Positions 41,546 through 51,146 of a stretch of DNA of 64,000 nucleotides are shown here, in pieces. Under the pieces are notes generated by a model. The model ran no database searches. It saw only the letters and a list, made by a program, of their open reading frames with translations, and had not been told where the DNA came from. A program made the translations under genes and the position numbers. The stretch is from positions 149,189 to 213,188 of the forward strand of contig NZ_JAPEPW010000006.1 in the NCBI RefSeq assembly GCF_026339955.1. The letters run 5' to 3'. This stretch comes from Streptomyces sp. NBC_01549. GTDB taxonomy: Bacteria > Actinomycetota > Actinomycetes > Streptomycetales > Streptomycetaceae. Every line of letters begins with the position of its first letter. Position 1 is the stretch's first letter.

Positions 41546-43276
41546 GTGGCTATCGCCGAACAACATCTTTCCACCATGGTGCTGGTGATCGGCACCGGAG
41601 GCGCTGGGCTGCGAGCGGCAATCGAACTGGCTGAGTCCGGCATCGACGTCCTCGCGGTCGGCAAGCGCCCCAAGGAGGACGCCCATACGGCACTCGCTGC
41701 CGGGGGAATCAACGCTGCCCTGGCCACCATGGATCCCGAGGACAGCTGGCAGCAGCACGCAGCGGACACTCTCAAGGAGAGTTATCTCCTCGCCGACCCT
41801 CGCACCACCGAGATCGTCACTCAGGGTGCCGCCCGGGGCATCGGCGACCTGGAGCGCTACGGCATGGCCTTCGCCAGGGAAGAGGACGGCCGTATCTCCC
41901 AGCGCTTCTTCGGCGCCCACAAGTTCCGGCGGACCGCCTTCGCCGGCGACTACACCGGTCTGGAGATCCAGCGCACGCTCATCAGGCGCGCGGACCAGCT
42001 CAAGATCCCCGTGCTCGACGGCGTCTACATCACCCGGCTCCTGGTGCATGACGGCGCTGTCTTCGGTGCCTATGGCTTCGACCTCACGAATGGAAAGCGT
42101 TACCTGATCCACGCCGACGCCGTGATTCTTGCGGCGGGTGGCCATACCCGTATCTGGCGGCGTACGTCCTCACGCCGCGACGAGAACACGGGTGACTCCT
42201 TCCGCCTGGCCGTGGAGGCCGGAGCCCGCCTGCGCGACCCTGAACTGGTCCAGTTCCACCCGTCCGGGATCATCGAGCCGGAGAACGCGGCCGGCACCCT
42301 GGTCAGCGAGGCCGCCCGGGGTGAAGGCGGGATTCTGCGCAACGCGCTCGGGGAACGGTTCATGAACCGCTACGACCCCGTCCGGATGGAACTGTCCACC
42401 CGCGACCGCGTGGCGCTGGCCGCCTACACGGAGATCAAGGAGGGGCGGGGGACCCCCAAGGGAGGTGTGTGGCTCGACGTCTCGCACCTGCCACGGCAGA
42501 CGATCATGACACGGCTCCCCCGCGTCTACCAGACTCTTCTGGACCTGCAGATGCTGGACATCACCCGCGAACCGATCGAGATCGCACCCACCGCGCACTA
42601 CTCGATGGGCGGGGTGTGGGTGCGTCCCGAGGACCACAGCACCGACGTCCGTGGCCTGTACGCCATCGGTGAGGCATCGAGCGGGCTGCACGGCGCCAAC
42701 CGCCTCGGTGGGAACAGCCTCATAGAGCTGCTGGTCTTTGGCCGCATCACGGGCCAGGCGGCCGCCGCCTACTCGCAGTCACTGACGGCACAGCCGCGGT
42801 CGGCATCGGCGATAGCGCAGGCTCGCGCGGAAATCGACGATCTTCTCGCAGCCGACGGGCCGGAGAACGTGCGCGCCTTGCAGCGTGCCATCCGCAACAC
42901 CATGACCGAGCATGCGGGAGTCGTACGCGACGAAGAGGGCCTGGGCGCCGGACTGGCAGAGCTCGGTGCGATCGAGAAGAGGATGGAGAACGTCGGCATC
43001 CATCCCGACATCGCCGGCTACCAGGATCTCGCGCACGCCTTCGACCTCAAGTCCTCCGCTCTGGCAGCCCGGGCCACGCTCGAAGCAGCGCTTGAGCGTC
43101 GTGAGACCCGGGGCTGCCACAACCGCAGCGACTATCCGGACATGGATCCCGCTCTGCAGGTCAATCTCGTGTGGTCTCCGACGACTGGGATCACCCGCGA
43201 GAGCATTCCGGCCATCCCGGACGAGGTTGCCTCTCTGATGCAGGAGGTCTCGACCCATGGAAAGCTCGTCGAATAA
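41546..43276 (+). CDS. FAD-binding oxidoreductase (fumarate reductase/L-aspartate oxidase-like)
   Basis: 576 residues. FAD motif 'VIGTGGAGLRAAIELAESG', then 'AHTALAAGGINAAL' (flavin attachment region), 'ELVQFHPSGI', the substrate-domain 'TAHYSMGGVWV', and 'GEASSGLHGANRLGGNSLIE' near the C-terminal FAD part. It ends with the helical succinate dehydrogenase-type domain ('HNRSDYPDMDP'). No iron-sulfur or membrane subunit genes adjoin, so it is not a conventional SdhABCD complex; the neighbouring ferredoxin system could supply electrons (inference). GTG 41546 with GGAG upstream. Confidence 0.9.
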   Translation: MAIAEQHLSTMVLVIGTGGAGLRAAIELAESGIDVLAVGKRPKEDAHTALAAGGINAALATMDPEDSWQQHAADTLKESYLLADPRTTEIVTQGAARGIGDLERYGMAFAREEDGRISQRFFGAHKFRRTAFAGDYTGLEIQRTLIRRADQLKIPVLDGVYITRLLVHDGAVFGAYGFDLTNGKRYLIHADAVILAAGGHTRIWRRTSSRRDENTGDSFRLAVEAGARLRDPELVQFHPSGIIEPENAAGTLVSEAARGEGGILRNALGERFMNRYDPVRMELSTRDRVALAAYTEIKEGRGTPKGGVWLDVSHLPRQTIMTRLPRVYQTLLDLQMLDITREPIEIAPTAHYSMGGVWVRPEDHSTDVRGLYAIGEASSGLHGANRLGGNSLIELLVFGRITGQAAAAYSQSLTAQPRSASAIAQARAEIDDLLAADGPENVRALQRAIRNTMTEHAGVVRDEEGLGAGLAELGAIEKRMENVGIHPDIAGYQDLAHAFDLKSSALAARATLEAALERRETRGCHNRSDYPDMDPALQVNLVWSPTTGITRESIPAIPDEVASLMQEVSTHGKLVE

Positions 43277-43450
43277 CCCTTGTACAACCCTACGAGGCAC
43301 GCAAGGGCGGCATGACCGTGTGCCCTGGCTCGAGCACGCCAAGTGACCTCCGACGGAGTCGTGAGGCGAGCGAATGAACAGCAGCGCTGCCTCGTACAGC
43401 CGGGCCTCTGAGGGCCGCGTCAAGAAATTTTCTCGATGCCGGCGAACCCG

Positions 43451-43477
43451 CGTCACAAGTAGATCCGCTGTCCTGTC
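43451..43477 (+). promoter_or_regulatory. ECF41-type promoter of second NmrA-like gene
   Basis: CGTCACA (one mismatch), 16 bases, TGTC. 92 bases before the start. Confidence 0.6.
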
Positions 43478-43569
43478 ACTTCTAGTGCAGACAGAATTTT
43501 TTCAGTCACGGCGAGCAACTCATCCCAGGATGCGCGCCGCACCATGAAAACCTCCGAGAGGAATCCATT

Positions 43570-44316
43570 ATGAAGGTCGTAGTGATCGGTGGAACCGGGC
43601 TCATCGGTTCGAAGCTGGTCGGCAAGCTCAACGAGCACGGTCACGAGGCGGTCGCGGCTTCGCCCAACACCGGCGTCAACACTCTGACGGGCGAGGGTCT
43701 GGCCGAGGTTCTGCAGGGTGCGTCGGTCGTGGTCGACGTGTCGAACTCCCCCTCGTGGTCGGACGAAGACGTCATGAACTTCTTCCGCACCTCCACGGCC
43801 AACCTCCTGAAGGCGGAGGCCGAGGCCGGCGTGACACACCACGTGGCGCTGTCCGTGGTCGGCACCGACCGCCTGCAGGAGAGCGGGTACTTCCGTGCCA
43901 AGCAGGCCCAGGAAGAGCTGATCAAGGCGTCGGGCGTCCCGTACTCCATCGTCCACGCCACGCAGTTCTTCGAGTTCATGAAGGGGCTCGCGGACATCTC
44001 GACCGAGGGCGACACCGTGCTTCTGGCCCCCGTCAAGATCCAGCCCATCCACTCCGACGACGTGGCCGCCGCTGTCGGCCGCGCTGCGGTCGGCGCCCCG
44101 GCCAACGGCGTGGTGGAGGTCGCCGGCCCCGACGTGTTCCAGCTCGACGAGCTCCTCCGCAAGGCACTCGCCAGCAAGAACGACCCCCGCACGGTCGTTA
44201 CGGACCCGAAGGCCCCGTACTCCGGTGCCCAGCTGCAGGAGACCACGCTCCTGCCCGGTCCGGACGCGCACATCGCCGAGACCCGGTTCGCCGACTGGGT
44301 CGCGCAGCAGCCGTAA
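43570..44316 (+). CDS. NmrA-like NAD(P)-binding protein (paralogue of the one at 26520)
   Basis: 248 residues. 'MKVVVIGGTGLIGSKLVGKL' nucleotide motif, 'FFRTSTANLLKAEAEAG', 'SGYFRAKQAQEELIKASGVP' and 'QPIHSDDVAAAVG' follow the same order as in the 26520 gene, and the lengths agree. SDR-like epimerase/NmrA proteins are known partners of ECF41 sigma factors. A strong terminator follows 8 bases after the stop. Likely monocistronic. Confidence 0.9.
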   Translation: MKVVVIGGTGLIGSKLVGKLNEHGHEAVAASPNTGVNTLTGEGLAEVLQGASVVVDVSNSPSWSDEDVMNFFRTSTANLLKAEAEAGVTHHVALSVVGTDRLQESGYFRAKQAQEELIKASGVPYSIVHATQFFEFMKGLADISTEGDTVLLAPVKIQPIHSDDVAAAVGRAAVGAPANGVVEVAGPDVFQLDELLRKALASKNDPRTVVTDPKAPYSGAQLQETTLLPGPDAHIAETRFADWVAQQP

Positions 44317-44323
44317 GTCCTGC

Positions 44324-44355
44324 GGGTGGCCCCTGCTGGAGCGCAGGGGCCACCC
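44324..44355. terminator. rho-independent-like terminator after NmrA-like gene
   Basis: GGGTGGCCCCTGC and GCAGGGGCCACCC, perfect 13-base arms with a 6-base loop, directly after the stop codon. Confidence 0.85.
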
Positions 44356-44573
44356 CTGCGCTCCGGCCGCAGGTTCACTCCACCGCATACACGGCCACTG
44401 CCTTGGCCTTCCTTGCCAGGACGATCCGTTTCTTCATCTCTCGTGGGTCCAGGCTTCGACGTTCATGACCGGCAGCACTTCGCTCGAAAAGCAGCCCTGA
44501 ATTCGACTGTACGGCCGCAGTGCACCGAAATTCGCCCCTATCTGAACTCCCCGCACGAAGGAACCGGCTCCCC

Positions 44574-45170
44574 ATGTTCAACCGCAAGGAAACCACTATT
44601 TCTCGTACAGCTCCCTTTGAAGGGCTGACCGGCGTCTACGCCATTGACCCGGTCCACAGCACGATCGGATTTTCCATCCGGCACGCCATGATCACCGACG
44701 TGCGTGGAAGATTCACCGCCTTCGAAGGGCTCCTCAAGCTCGATGGGCTCCATCCCGCCCGCTCCGAGGCCTATCTCAGTGTCCAGACCGGCAGTGTGGA
44801 CACGGGGTTTCAGGAACGGGACGCGCACATCACCGGCCCGGACTTCCTCGACTCAGCGTCGTTCCCTCTCATGAGCTTCCGTTCCGCCGGAATCGTCGAT
44901 GCCGGAGACGACCGATTCCGCCTGTTGGGTTACCTCCGGATCAAGGACATCGAACTGCCCCTTCACATCGACCTCGAGTGCGGTGGAGCGAGCCGGGACG
45001 TCCATGGACAGAACCGTGTCGGCTTCGAGGGTACGGCCACCCTGAACCGCTCCGACTGGGGGCTTGGCTGGAACACGGCACTGGCGACAGGTGGGGTCCT
45101 GGTCAGCGACAAGGTGCAGTTGGTTCTCGGCGTCTCCGCTGTACAACTGGTCCAGACAGAAGCCGCCTAG
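44574..45170 (+). CDS. YceI family protein
   Basis: 198 residues. YceI lipocalin-like barrel: 'YAIDPVHSTIGFSIRHAM', 'VRGRFTAFEGLLKLD', 'FQERDAHITGPDFLD', 'FPLMSFRS', and terminal 'LATGGVLVSDKVQLVLGVSA'. Binds isoprenoid-type lipids (for example polyprenyl quinones). No signal peptide, so cytoplasmic as in most actinobacterial members. No ECF41 motif upstream, unlike its neighbours. ATG 44574 chosen by family alignment. Confidence 0.9.
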   Translation: MFNRKETTISRTAPFEGLTGVYAIDPVHSTIGFSIRHAMITDVRGRFTAFEGLLKLDGLHPARSEAYLSVQTGSVDTGFQERDAHITGPDFLDSASFPLMSFRSAGIVDAGDDRFRLLGYLRIKDIELPLHIDLECGGASRDVHGQNRVGFEGTATLNRSDWGLGWNTALATGGVLVSDKVQLVLGVSAVQLVQTEAA

Positions 45171-45312
45171 ACCGGGAAGCGCCTGTCAGAGCATCAGCTG
45201 CCCGGCTCAGCAAGCGTGACATGCGCCGGCAGCACTTCTCACCGGGCACCCCTATGGGATGCCGCGCCATACCGTCTCCGCCCGGTCCCCGGCCGGGACA
45301 GGCCTTCCCACG

Positions 45313-45339
45313 CGTCACACGATTCCGTGGGGGCGTGAT
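45313..45339 (+). promoter_or_regulatory. weak ECF41-like site before small coiled-coil gene
   Basis: CGTCACA, 16 bases, TGAT: spacing correct, second box poor. 39 bases before the start. Uncertain. Confidence 0.3.
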
Positions 45340-45378
45340 ACCCACATTCATCCGGTCCCTGCCGCAGAAGGACATACG

Positions 45379-45558
45379 ATGAGCCGAGCCACTGAGATCC
45401 GAAGCGACATCGCAGCCACAGTCGTGTCGCTAGCCGCTGAAGCGACCGAGTTGGAGGCCCGTGTCAACGAGCTTCGTCGGCAACTCGTACACCTCACCGA
45501 GCGGATGAGAACCGTCTCCGACGCTCTGCAGCAGCTTCCCCCCGTTCAGCGGCCGTGA
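45379..45558 (+). CDS. small helical (coiled-coil) protein
   Basis: 59 residues, almost entirely one amphipathic helix with heptad-like spacing ('ATELEARVNELRRQLVHLTE', 'RMRTVSDALQQL'). AGAAGGA lies 9 bases before ATG 45379, supporting translation. No family known. Its style resembles the N-terminal helix of the 95-residue protein at 25955. Could dimerise or bind a larger partner; function unknown. Confidence 0.6.
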   Translation: MSRATEIRSDIAATVVSLAAEATELEARVNELRRQLVHLTERMRTVSDALQQLPPVQRP

Positions 45559-45692
45559 GCCAGGAGACGCACTGACCAGGGCCCGGTAGGTGCGGGTGTG
45601 GGCCAGGTGCAGGTCGACCAGGTCCGGGTATGGCACTCCCTCCCAGACGGACAGGGCGTCGCTGTTCGATCACCCTGGCCTGGGATTGCGTT

Positions 45693-46591
45693 TCAGCCGT
45701 TCACCAGCAGGATTTTGCCGACGTGCCGGCCTGTCTCCATGAGACGGTGCGCTTCGGCGGCTTCTGCCATGGGCAGGGTCCGGTCGGCAACCAGCTGCAC
45801 CGATCCGTTCTCGATCATCGGCCAGACTTCCTTCTGGACTTCGGCAATGATTGCGGCCTTCTGCGCCGCAGACCGGGTGCGCAGGGTGGTGCCATGCACC
45901 GAAATGCGTTTGAACACCAGCTCGGCAAGGTTGAGTTGGCCTTCCAGACCGTTCTGCAGGCCAATGATGACCAGCCGTCCGTCGGCGGCCAGGGTCCGGA
46001 CGTTCCGTTCGAGGTACTGGCCGCCGATGACATCCAGGATCACGTCGTAGGGGCCGTACTCGGCGAAGTCCTGCCGACGGTGGTCGATCGTCACATCAGC
46101 GCCCAACTCCCGCGCCCGGGCGGCCTTCTCAGAGCTGCCGACGGTGGTGACGACGTGGGCGCCCAGCGCCTTGGCGATCTGATCGCCAAGGTGCCGACCC
46201 CTCCGGCGCCGCCGTGCATGAGGAAGGTCTCACCCTCCTTCAGTACTGCGGTCATGACGATGTTTGACCACCCCGTGGCGGCCGCCTCCGGCAGGCCCGC
46301 AGCCTCGACCAGTCCGATTGACTTGGGCACCGTCAGCAGTTGCCCTGCCGGGACGGAGACCTTCTGCGCGTAGCCGCCGCCTGTCAGCAATGCGCAGACC
46401 TCATCGCCCACCTGCCAGCCGGATACGTTCTCGCTCAGGGCGCCGATGCGGCCGGAGACCTCCAGTCCCGGATACGGCGACGTTCCCGGCGGCACGGGGT
46501 ACGCAACCCCGCTGCGCAGCGCGGCGGCGACAGCCTGAACCCCACGAATGTCGCCGTTCGCGGATCTGGCGCGGCATCCCGTCGCTGCCAT
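45693..46591 (-). pseudogene. quinone oxidoreductase (zinc-type MDR), frameshifted
   Basis: N-terminal piece: 'YPVPPGTSPYPGLEVSG', 'WQVGDEVCALLTGGGYAQ', 'LPEAAATGWSNIV', 'FLMHGGAGGVGTLAI'. A one-base deletion near 46180 (reading AATTAG-type loss in what should be 'ATC CAG ATC') shifts the frame; the second piece 'ADVTIDHRRQDFAEYG', 'VILDVIGGQYLERN', to 'GRHVGKILLVNG' completes the enzyme. The first ~45 residues are also unrecognisable. An NADPH:quinone reductase-like gene recently inactivated. Confidence 0.85.
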
Positions 46592-46683
46592 CGGTGCGCG
46601 AGGTCGGTCGCCGACACGGAGATGAGCGGCGGCACGAGACGCCCGATAACGTCCGGCGGGTGCCGTGGTTCACCGGGGAACAC

Positions 46684-46704
46684 GATGTGTACACTGCGCA
46701 CATC
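46684..46704. promoter_or_regulatory. palindromic operator between MDR remnant and phosphatase
   Basis: GATGTG-TACACTGCG-CACATC: inverted 6-base arms (21 bp in all) in the divergent intergenic region, 26 bases before the phosphatase start. Confidence 0.5.
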
Positions 46705-46729
46705 AGCAGGCCGACGCGGGAGTATCTCT

Positions 46730-47377
46730 GTGCCGCTCATCCGTCTCGTCCGTCATGGTCAGGCGTCCTTCGGTGCGGAGGACTACGACGCCCTGTCCGA
46801 CCTCGGCCGCGCCCAAGCCGTCGCGGTCGGACGGGAGTTGGCCCGCCGCGACCTGCGCGACCCGCACCTCGTATCGGGAACTCTCACCCGCCAACGCGAT
46901 ACGGCGCGCCTCATCGCGGAGACTGCCCGCTTCAGGCAGCCTCTCCGCCAGGATCCGCGCTGGAACGAGTACGACCACGTCGCCCTGCTTGCCCGTTACG
47001 CACCATCGGCGAGCCACACCCATTCCGTTCAGGATGTGCTCGATCGCGCGTTGCTGGCATGGATGGCGGAGCCCGGCGCGGTCGACGGCACGACCTGGGA
47101 CTCCTTCGCCGAGGGGGCGGCGGCCGCCCAAGCCGAGTTGTCCGCCACGCTCGGGCGGGGCCGTGACGCGGTCGTCGTCACCTCTGGCGGCCTTCTCGCC
47201 GCGCTGTGCGGGACCTTGCTGCCACTGGCACCCGAGGGGGTCGTCGCGCTCAACCGTGTCACCGTCAACGCCTCCATCACGACGCTTGCGGTGGGCAGAT
47301 CCGGGACCAGCCTGTTGACCTTCAACGATCACGCCCACTTCGCCGGTCACCAGCGTCGGCTGCTCACCTACCGCTGA
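46730..47377 (+). CDS. histidine phosphatase family protein
   Basis: 215 residues. The phosphohistidine loop 'IRLVRHGQASFGAEDYD' (RHG) is at residues 5-10, followed by 'LSDLGRAQAVAVGRELARR', 'GTLTRQRDTARLI', and a second catalytic region 'VVVTSGGLLAALCG' in which the usual 'THG' His is replaced by SGG. Loss of that His may lower activity. GTG 46730 with GGGAG upstream. Metabolic phosphatase of unknown substrate. Confidence 0.85.
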   Translation: MPLIRLVRHGQASFGAEDYDALSDLGRAQAVAVGRELARRDLRDPHLVSGTLTRQRDTARLIAETARFRQPLRQDPRWNEYDHVALLARYAPSASHTHSVQDVLDRALLAWMAEPGAVDGTTWDSFAEGAAAAQAELSATLGRGRDAVVVTSGGLLAALCGTLLPLAPEGVVALNRVTVNASITTLAVGRSGTSLLTFNDHAHFAGHQRRLLTYR

Positions 47378-47423
47378 GACCGCCTCTCCTGCCCGCCTGG
47401 GCGGCCCCGCGGTCATGCGCCGA

Positions 47424-48047
47424 CTACGCCGTTGCCTGCTCCGGCGCCGCGGCCACCGCTTTTGACGTCACCTGGGAGATGGCGATCAGCGCAGAAACGG
47501 CTGTACGGACCTGGTGGGCGACCACTTCGGGGGTGGAGGTGTCGAGCTTGCCGTCGAGGTGCAGGAAGGCCAGGCCGTGGACCAGGGCCCACACCGGGGT
47601 CGCCAGCGCCTCCGGGTCGGCGCCGGGGAAGACGCTGCGGACGAGGGCGCGGACGTACTCGGAGAGGGCGGCGGTCGCGGCGGCGCGTTCCTCGTTGCCG
47701 GGATCGCAGGGTTCGGCGAACATCACCCGGAACATCGCCGGATGGTCGAGTGCGAAGCGGACGTAGGCGACGGCGACCGCGGCGAGGTCGTCAGGTGTCG
47801 CCGGCGAGGGATGGGCCACGGACAGATATCCGGCGAGTTCCCGGTATCCCTCGGCGGCGACCGAGGAGACAAGTGCGTCGCGGTCCGCGTAGTGACGGTA
47901 CGGGGCCGTCGCCGACACACCGGCCCGCCGCGCGACCGCGCGCAGGGACAGTCCGGCGCTGCCGTCCTCCTCCAGTAGTTCCCGTGCAGCGCGCAGGCAG
48001 GCGGCGCGCAGATCGCCGTGGTGGTACGAGTCGCTCGCTTGTGGCAT
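47424..48047 (-). CDS. TetR family transcriptional regulator
   Basis: 207 residues from ATG 48047. HTH 'LRAACLRAARELLEEDGSAG', then 'LSLRAVARRAGVSATAPYRH', 'YADRDAL': the TetR_C_13/WHG-type group. Divergent from the old yellow enzyme gene, with two similar palindromes between the starts, so a local repressor of that oxidoreductase is likely. Such OYE-linked TetRs respond to electrophiles. Confidence 0.92.
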   Translation of the reverse strand: MPQASDSYHHGDLRAACLRAARELLEEDGSAGLSLRAVARRAGVSATAPYRHYADRDALVSSVAAEGYRELAGYLSVAHPSPATPDDLAAVAVAYVRFALDHPAMFRVMFAEPCDPGNEERAAATAALSEYVRALVRSVFPGADPEALATPVWALVHGLAFLHLDGKLDTSTPEVVAHQVRTAVSALIAISQVTSKAVAAAPEQATA

Positions 48048-48063
48048 GGGACACTCTCTCTCA

Positions 48064-48109
48064 TGTTTACACCGTGAACATTGGGCGCCAAATGTGAACG
48101 GTGCAAACA
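48064..48109. promoter_or_regulatory. paired operator sites for TetR
   Basis: TGTTTAC-ACC-GTGAACA (48064-48080) and TGTGAAC-GGT-GCAAACA (48093-48109), both 17-bp imperfect palindromes with related arms, between the divergent TetR and OYE genes. Confidence 0.7.
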
Positions 48110-48136
48110 TTGTAGTCGATGAAGAGGAGAATCCGG

Positions 48137-49393
48137 ATGGCCAGCGAGCTGTTCTCACCGCTGCCCCTGCGCTCCGGGCAGGTATTGGGCAACCGGATCG
48201 CGAAGGCGGCCATGGAGGAGAACATGGCCGGCGACGGCCAGCTGCCCGACGGGCAGCTGTTGTCGCTGTACCGGCACTGGGCCACCGGCGGCGCCGGACT
48301 GCTGATCACCGGGAACGTCATGGTGCACGCCGAGGCGCTGACCGGTCCCGCCGGCGTCGTGCTCGACGACGCCGTCCCGCTGGAGCCGTTCACCGAATGG
48401 GCCAGGGCCGGCAAGTCCGGCGGCGGAGCGATATGGATGCAGATCAATCACCCGGGCCGCCAGATCCAGGCGGACATGCCCTGAGTCGTATGGGGCCCGT
48501 CCGCGGTGGGAGTCGACCTGGGAAAACACAGCAGCCGTTTCGGCCGCCCTGTCGCCATGACCCCCGAGCAGATCGAGGCCACCGTGACGCGGTACGCGGT
48601 CACGGCCCACCGTGCCGATAAGGCGGGGTTCGACGGTGTGGAGATCCACGCCGCGCACGGCTACCTGCTCTCGCAGTTCCTGTCCCCCCTGGTCAACCAG
48701 CGCACCGACCAGTGGGGCGGGTCCCTGGAGAACCGGGCCCGGATGCTGCTGGACGTCGTCCGCGCCGTGCGCGCCGCAGTCTCGCCGTCCATCGCGGTCG
48801 CGGTGAAGCTCAACTCCGCCGACTTCCAGCGCGGCGGATTCGACGCCGACGACGCGCGACAGGTGATCGCGATGCTCGAACGGCTCGGCGTCGACCTGGT
48901 CGAACTTTCTGGCGGCAGTTACGAGAGTCCCGCGATGTCCGGCCGCCCCGCCGACGCGCGCGCCCAGGCCCGTGAGGCGTACTTCCTGGACCTGGCCAGG
49001 GACCTGGTCACGACCAGTCCACTCCCGCTGATGCTCACCGGCGGCATCAGCCGGCGCGACACCGCCGAGAAGGTCCTCGGCAGTGGCGTGGCGCTCGTCG
49101 GGATGGGCACCGCTCTCGCCCTCACCCCGAACCTGCCGGACCGCTGGAGCCACGACCGTGAGGCCGACCGGCAGCTGCGGCCGGTGACCTGGTCCGACAA
49201 GGCGCTGGCTTCCGCCGCGAGCATCGCGCAGGTCCGTCACCAGCTGCGCCGCATCGCGCGCGGAAGCCGCCCCAGGCCCAACACCCACCCCGCGTACGCC
49301 CTGCTCACCGAATGGTGCCGGCAGCGAAAGGCGCTGCGCCACTACCGCGCGTGGCTCACCTCGCGGGAAACCACCACCGCGAGCCGCGCATAG
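48137..49393 (+). pseudogene. NADH:flavin oxidoreductase (old yellow enzyme) with in-frame TGA
   Basis: ATG 48137 with GAGGAG upstream. Part 1 (to 48484): 'LFSPLPLRSGQVLGNRIAKA', 'YRHWATGGAGLLITGNVMV', 'WMQINHPGRQIQADMP', then TGA at 48482-48484. The frame then continues without shift, 'VVWGPSAVGVDLGKHSSRF', 'DGVEIHAAHGYLLSQFLSP' (His pair), 'WGGSLENRARM', 'TGGISRRDTAEKVL', to a stop at 49393. One codon (GGA to TGA, Gly in relatives) separates it from an intact 418-residue enzyme. Either a fresh nonsense mutation, a read-through, or a sequencing error. Confidence 0.9.
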
Positions 49394-49829
49394 CCGATCC
49401 AGCGGGCGAACCCGTACCCACCCCCGGCCGCATCTGCCGCGCTCATCGCGAGCGGGACCAGCGGCTCGGGACTTTTGAACCGGTTCACGGCCCACCCGAC
49501 GGTGCGGCGGCGGGCGAACTCCTCCCCCGTGAAACCCCGGTGGCCATCCGCCGCGTGAAATCAAGCGCAGGCGGGTGGCCACTCTCGCTGTCCAAGTCCT
49601 CGGGGTCGTGGAGTTCCAGCGGCATCGGCCGAAAGCCCGCGCGCCGGAGCTTGCCGCGCCCCGCCCCCGTGCATCTACACCTTCAACAAGGCGGCCGCAT
49701 GCGCGCCCCGAGGTTCCGGCCGGTCTCCTCCTGCGGCGGGCGTCAGAGGCCGACCGGCCTGGGCCGGTAGGGCGCGGATCGTCGATCAGCACAGGGAAGC
49801 GCCGAGGCCGCGAAGGCCTCGGGGCGCGC
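49394..49829. other. decayed region, no gene assigned
   Basis: About 430 bases between the OYE stop and the aldehyde dehydrogenase remnant. GC-driven open frames only. Confidence 0.4.
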
Positions 49830-50175
49830 GTCGCGGGACCAACGCTGCGGGAAGATGCTCCCCCACGTGGCGGCGAAAGCCGCATTGACGTTGACGGTGC
49901 CCGCGTGCACGCGGGCGGCTACGGCCCGGCCCCGGGCTCCGTCGCGGGTCCAGACGCTGACGTTGACCCCGTACGGCGTGGCGTTGGCCCGCGCGACCGC
50001 TTCATCCACGGTGCGGAAGGGGTGGACCGAGACGACGGACCCGAAGTGAGGATGGTCGGTTCGTAGAACAGCGGCCCCAGGTCCGGCCGCGCCCTACCGC
50101 CGGCAAGGACGGTGGCGCCGATCCCGACGGCGGCCTCGGTAACCGCCGGAAGAAGTCCACTCCGCTGACGCATGG
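49830..50175 (-). pseudogene. aldehyde dehydrogenase C-terminal remnant
   Basis: Two frames: 'GATVLAGGRARPDLGPLFYE' and 'PTILTS', then after a frameshift 'VDEAVARANATPYGVNVSVW', 'AARVHAGTVNVNAAFAATWG'. These are the last third of NAD-dependent aldehyde (succinate-semialdehyde-type) dehydrogenases. The catalytic Cys and Glu regions are absent. Upstream, at 50176-50275, an unrelated N-terminal sequence (IKVDLGGRTVRVPRGGLYDR) is joined to it, marking a deletion junction. Confidence 0.75.
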
Positions 50176-50321
50176 ATCACGCGCGACCGCGTCGAGTTCC
50201 GTGTTCATCCGATAGCGGTCGTACAGACCCCCCCTGGGGACCCTGACCGTACGGCCACCCAGGTCGACCTTGATTGTTTCCTGCTGAGGCGATGGCAGCC
50301 GTGCAGCTCCCTCACTCACAT

Positions 50322-50347
50322 GTTAGCAGTGCCCACATGAGGCTAAC
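50322..50347. promoter_or_regulatory. inverted repeat upstream of aldehyde dehydrogenase remnant
   Basis: GTTAGC and GCTAAC, 14 bases apart, each preceded by CACATG in direct orientation. Looks like an operator remaining in front of the fused minus-strand remnant. Confidence 0.4.
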
Positions 50348-50420
50348 CCGCGATGTAAGCACCGTCAACACCCACTCGCCGAGAACCGCGACAGCGGCAG
50401 CGGCGGCGGCAGAGGTTCCG

Positions 50421-51062
50421 TCACGGTCGGCCGCGGAGCGACGGCCCAAAGACGGCTACCCGTACAGCCGACGGACGCCGCGAACGGGAAGGCGGCCGCA
50501 CATCGGGACGTTCACTGGTCAGTCTCGCGGCCACGACTCGTTCCCGCTGGTTCAGTCTGGACGGAGGCGGCCAGATGCCGATGGCTGCGTTCTGGGCATT
50601 ACCGCCTTCGATGAGGGCCAACCGGTGCGCCGGTGCCGCCGGGTTGGAGGGGCATGGCCCTGTCCAGGAGCCCGAGTCCGGCCTAGCCCACCACCGACGG
50701 CCCAGGGCAGGGGCGGAGGCCATGCCCAGGGTGATGCGGCCATCCTCCTCGACAGCGATCAGTGTGCTCCACTCCGGTTCACCGGCGAGGAAGCTCGCGG
50801 TGCCGTCGATGGCGTCGATGATCCAACGCCGTCTGCCGTGCCCATGGGCGCCGAACTCCTCACCGATGAACGCGTCGTCGGGATGCTCCTGGCGGATCAA
50901 GGAGCGAAGGACGATTTCGATCTCCCGGTCGGCGTCGGTGACGGGGCTCCCGTCGCTCTTGGTCCGGGATTCGATGGTGGCGGTCGAGAAGTAGCGTCGG
51001 GCGATGGCATTCGCCTGGTCGGCGAGGCGGTGCGCCAGTTCCAGGTCTGCAGGGTCCGTCAC
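50421..51062 (-). pseudogene. inositol monophosphatase/histidinol phosphatase-like, truncated
   Basis: GTG 51062 with AAGGG upstream begins 'TDPADLELAHRLADQANAIA'. Metal-site motifs are intact: 'SDGSPVTDADREIE', 'AFIGEEFGAHG', 'WIIDAIDGTASFL'. After 'IGIWPPPSRLNQRERVVAAR' similarity stops, where family members continue for about 90 residues with the last metal/substrate motif (WDxAA). The remaining tail is unrelated. Truncated, so probably inactive. Confidence 0.75.
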
Positions 51063-51146
51063 GAGGCCGCCCTTCCCACCGTGGTCCGCCGTTGAGGCTC
51101 CGAAGGGAGCGTGCAGGCGCGGTGAGACTATCAAGGCGTGGCTGCT

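Noticed and set aside
44356..44573. ECF41 motif before the YceI gene
   Set aside because: Searched for because its neighbours have it; no TGTCACA or close variant is present.
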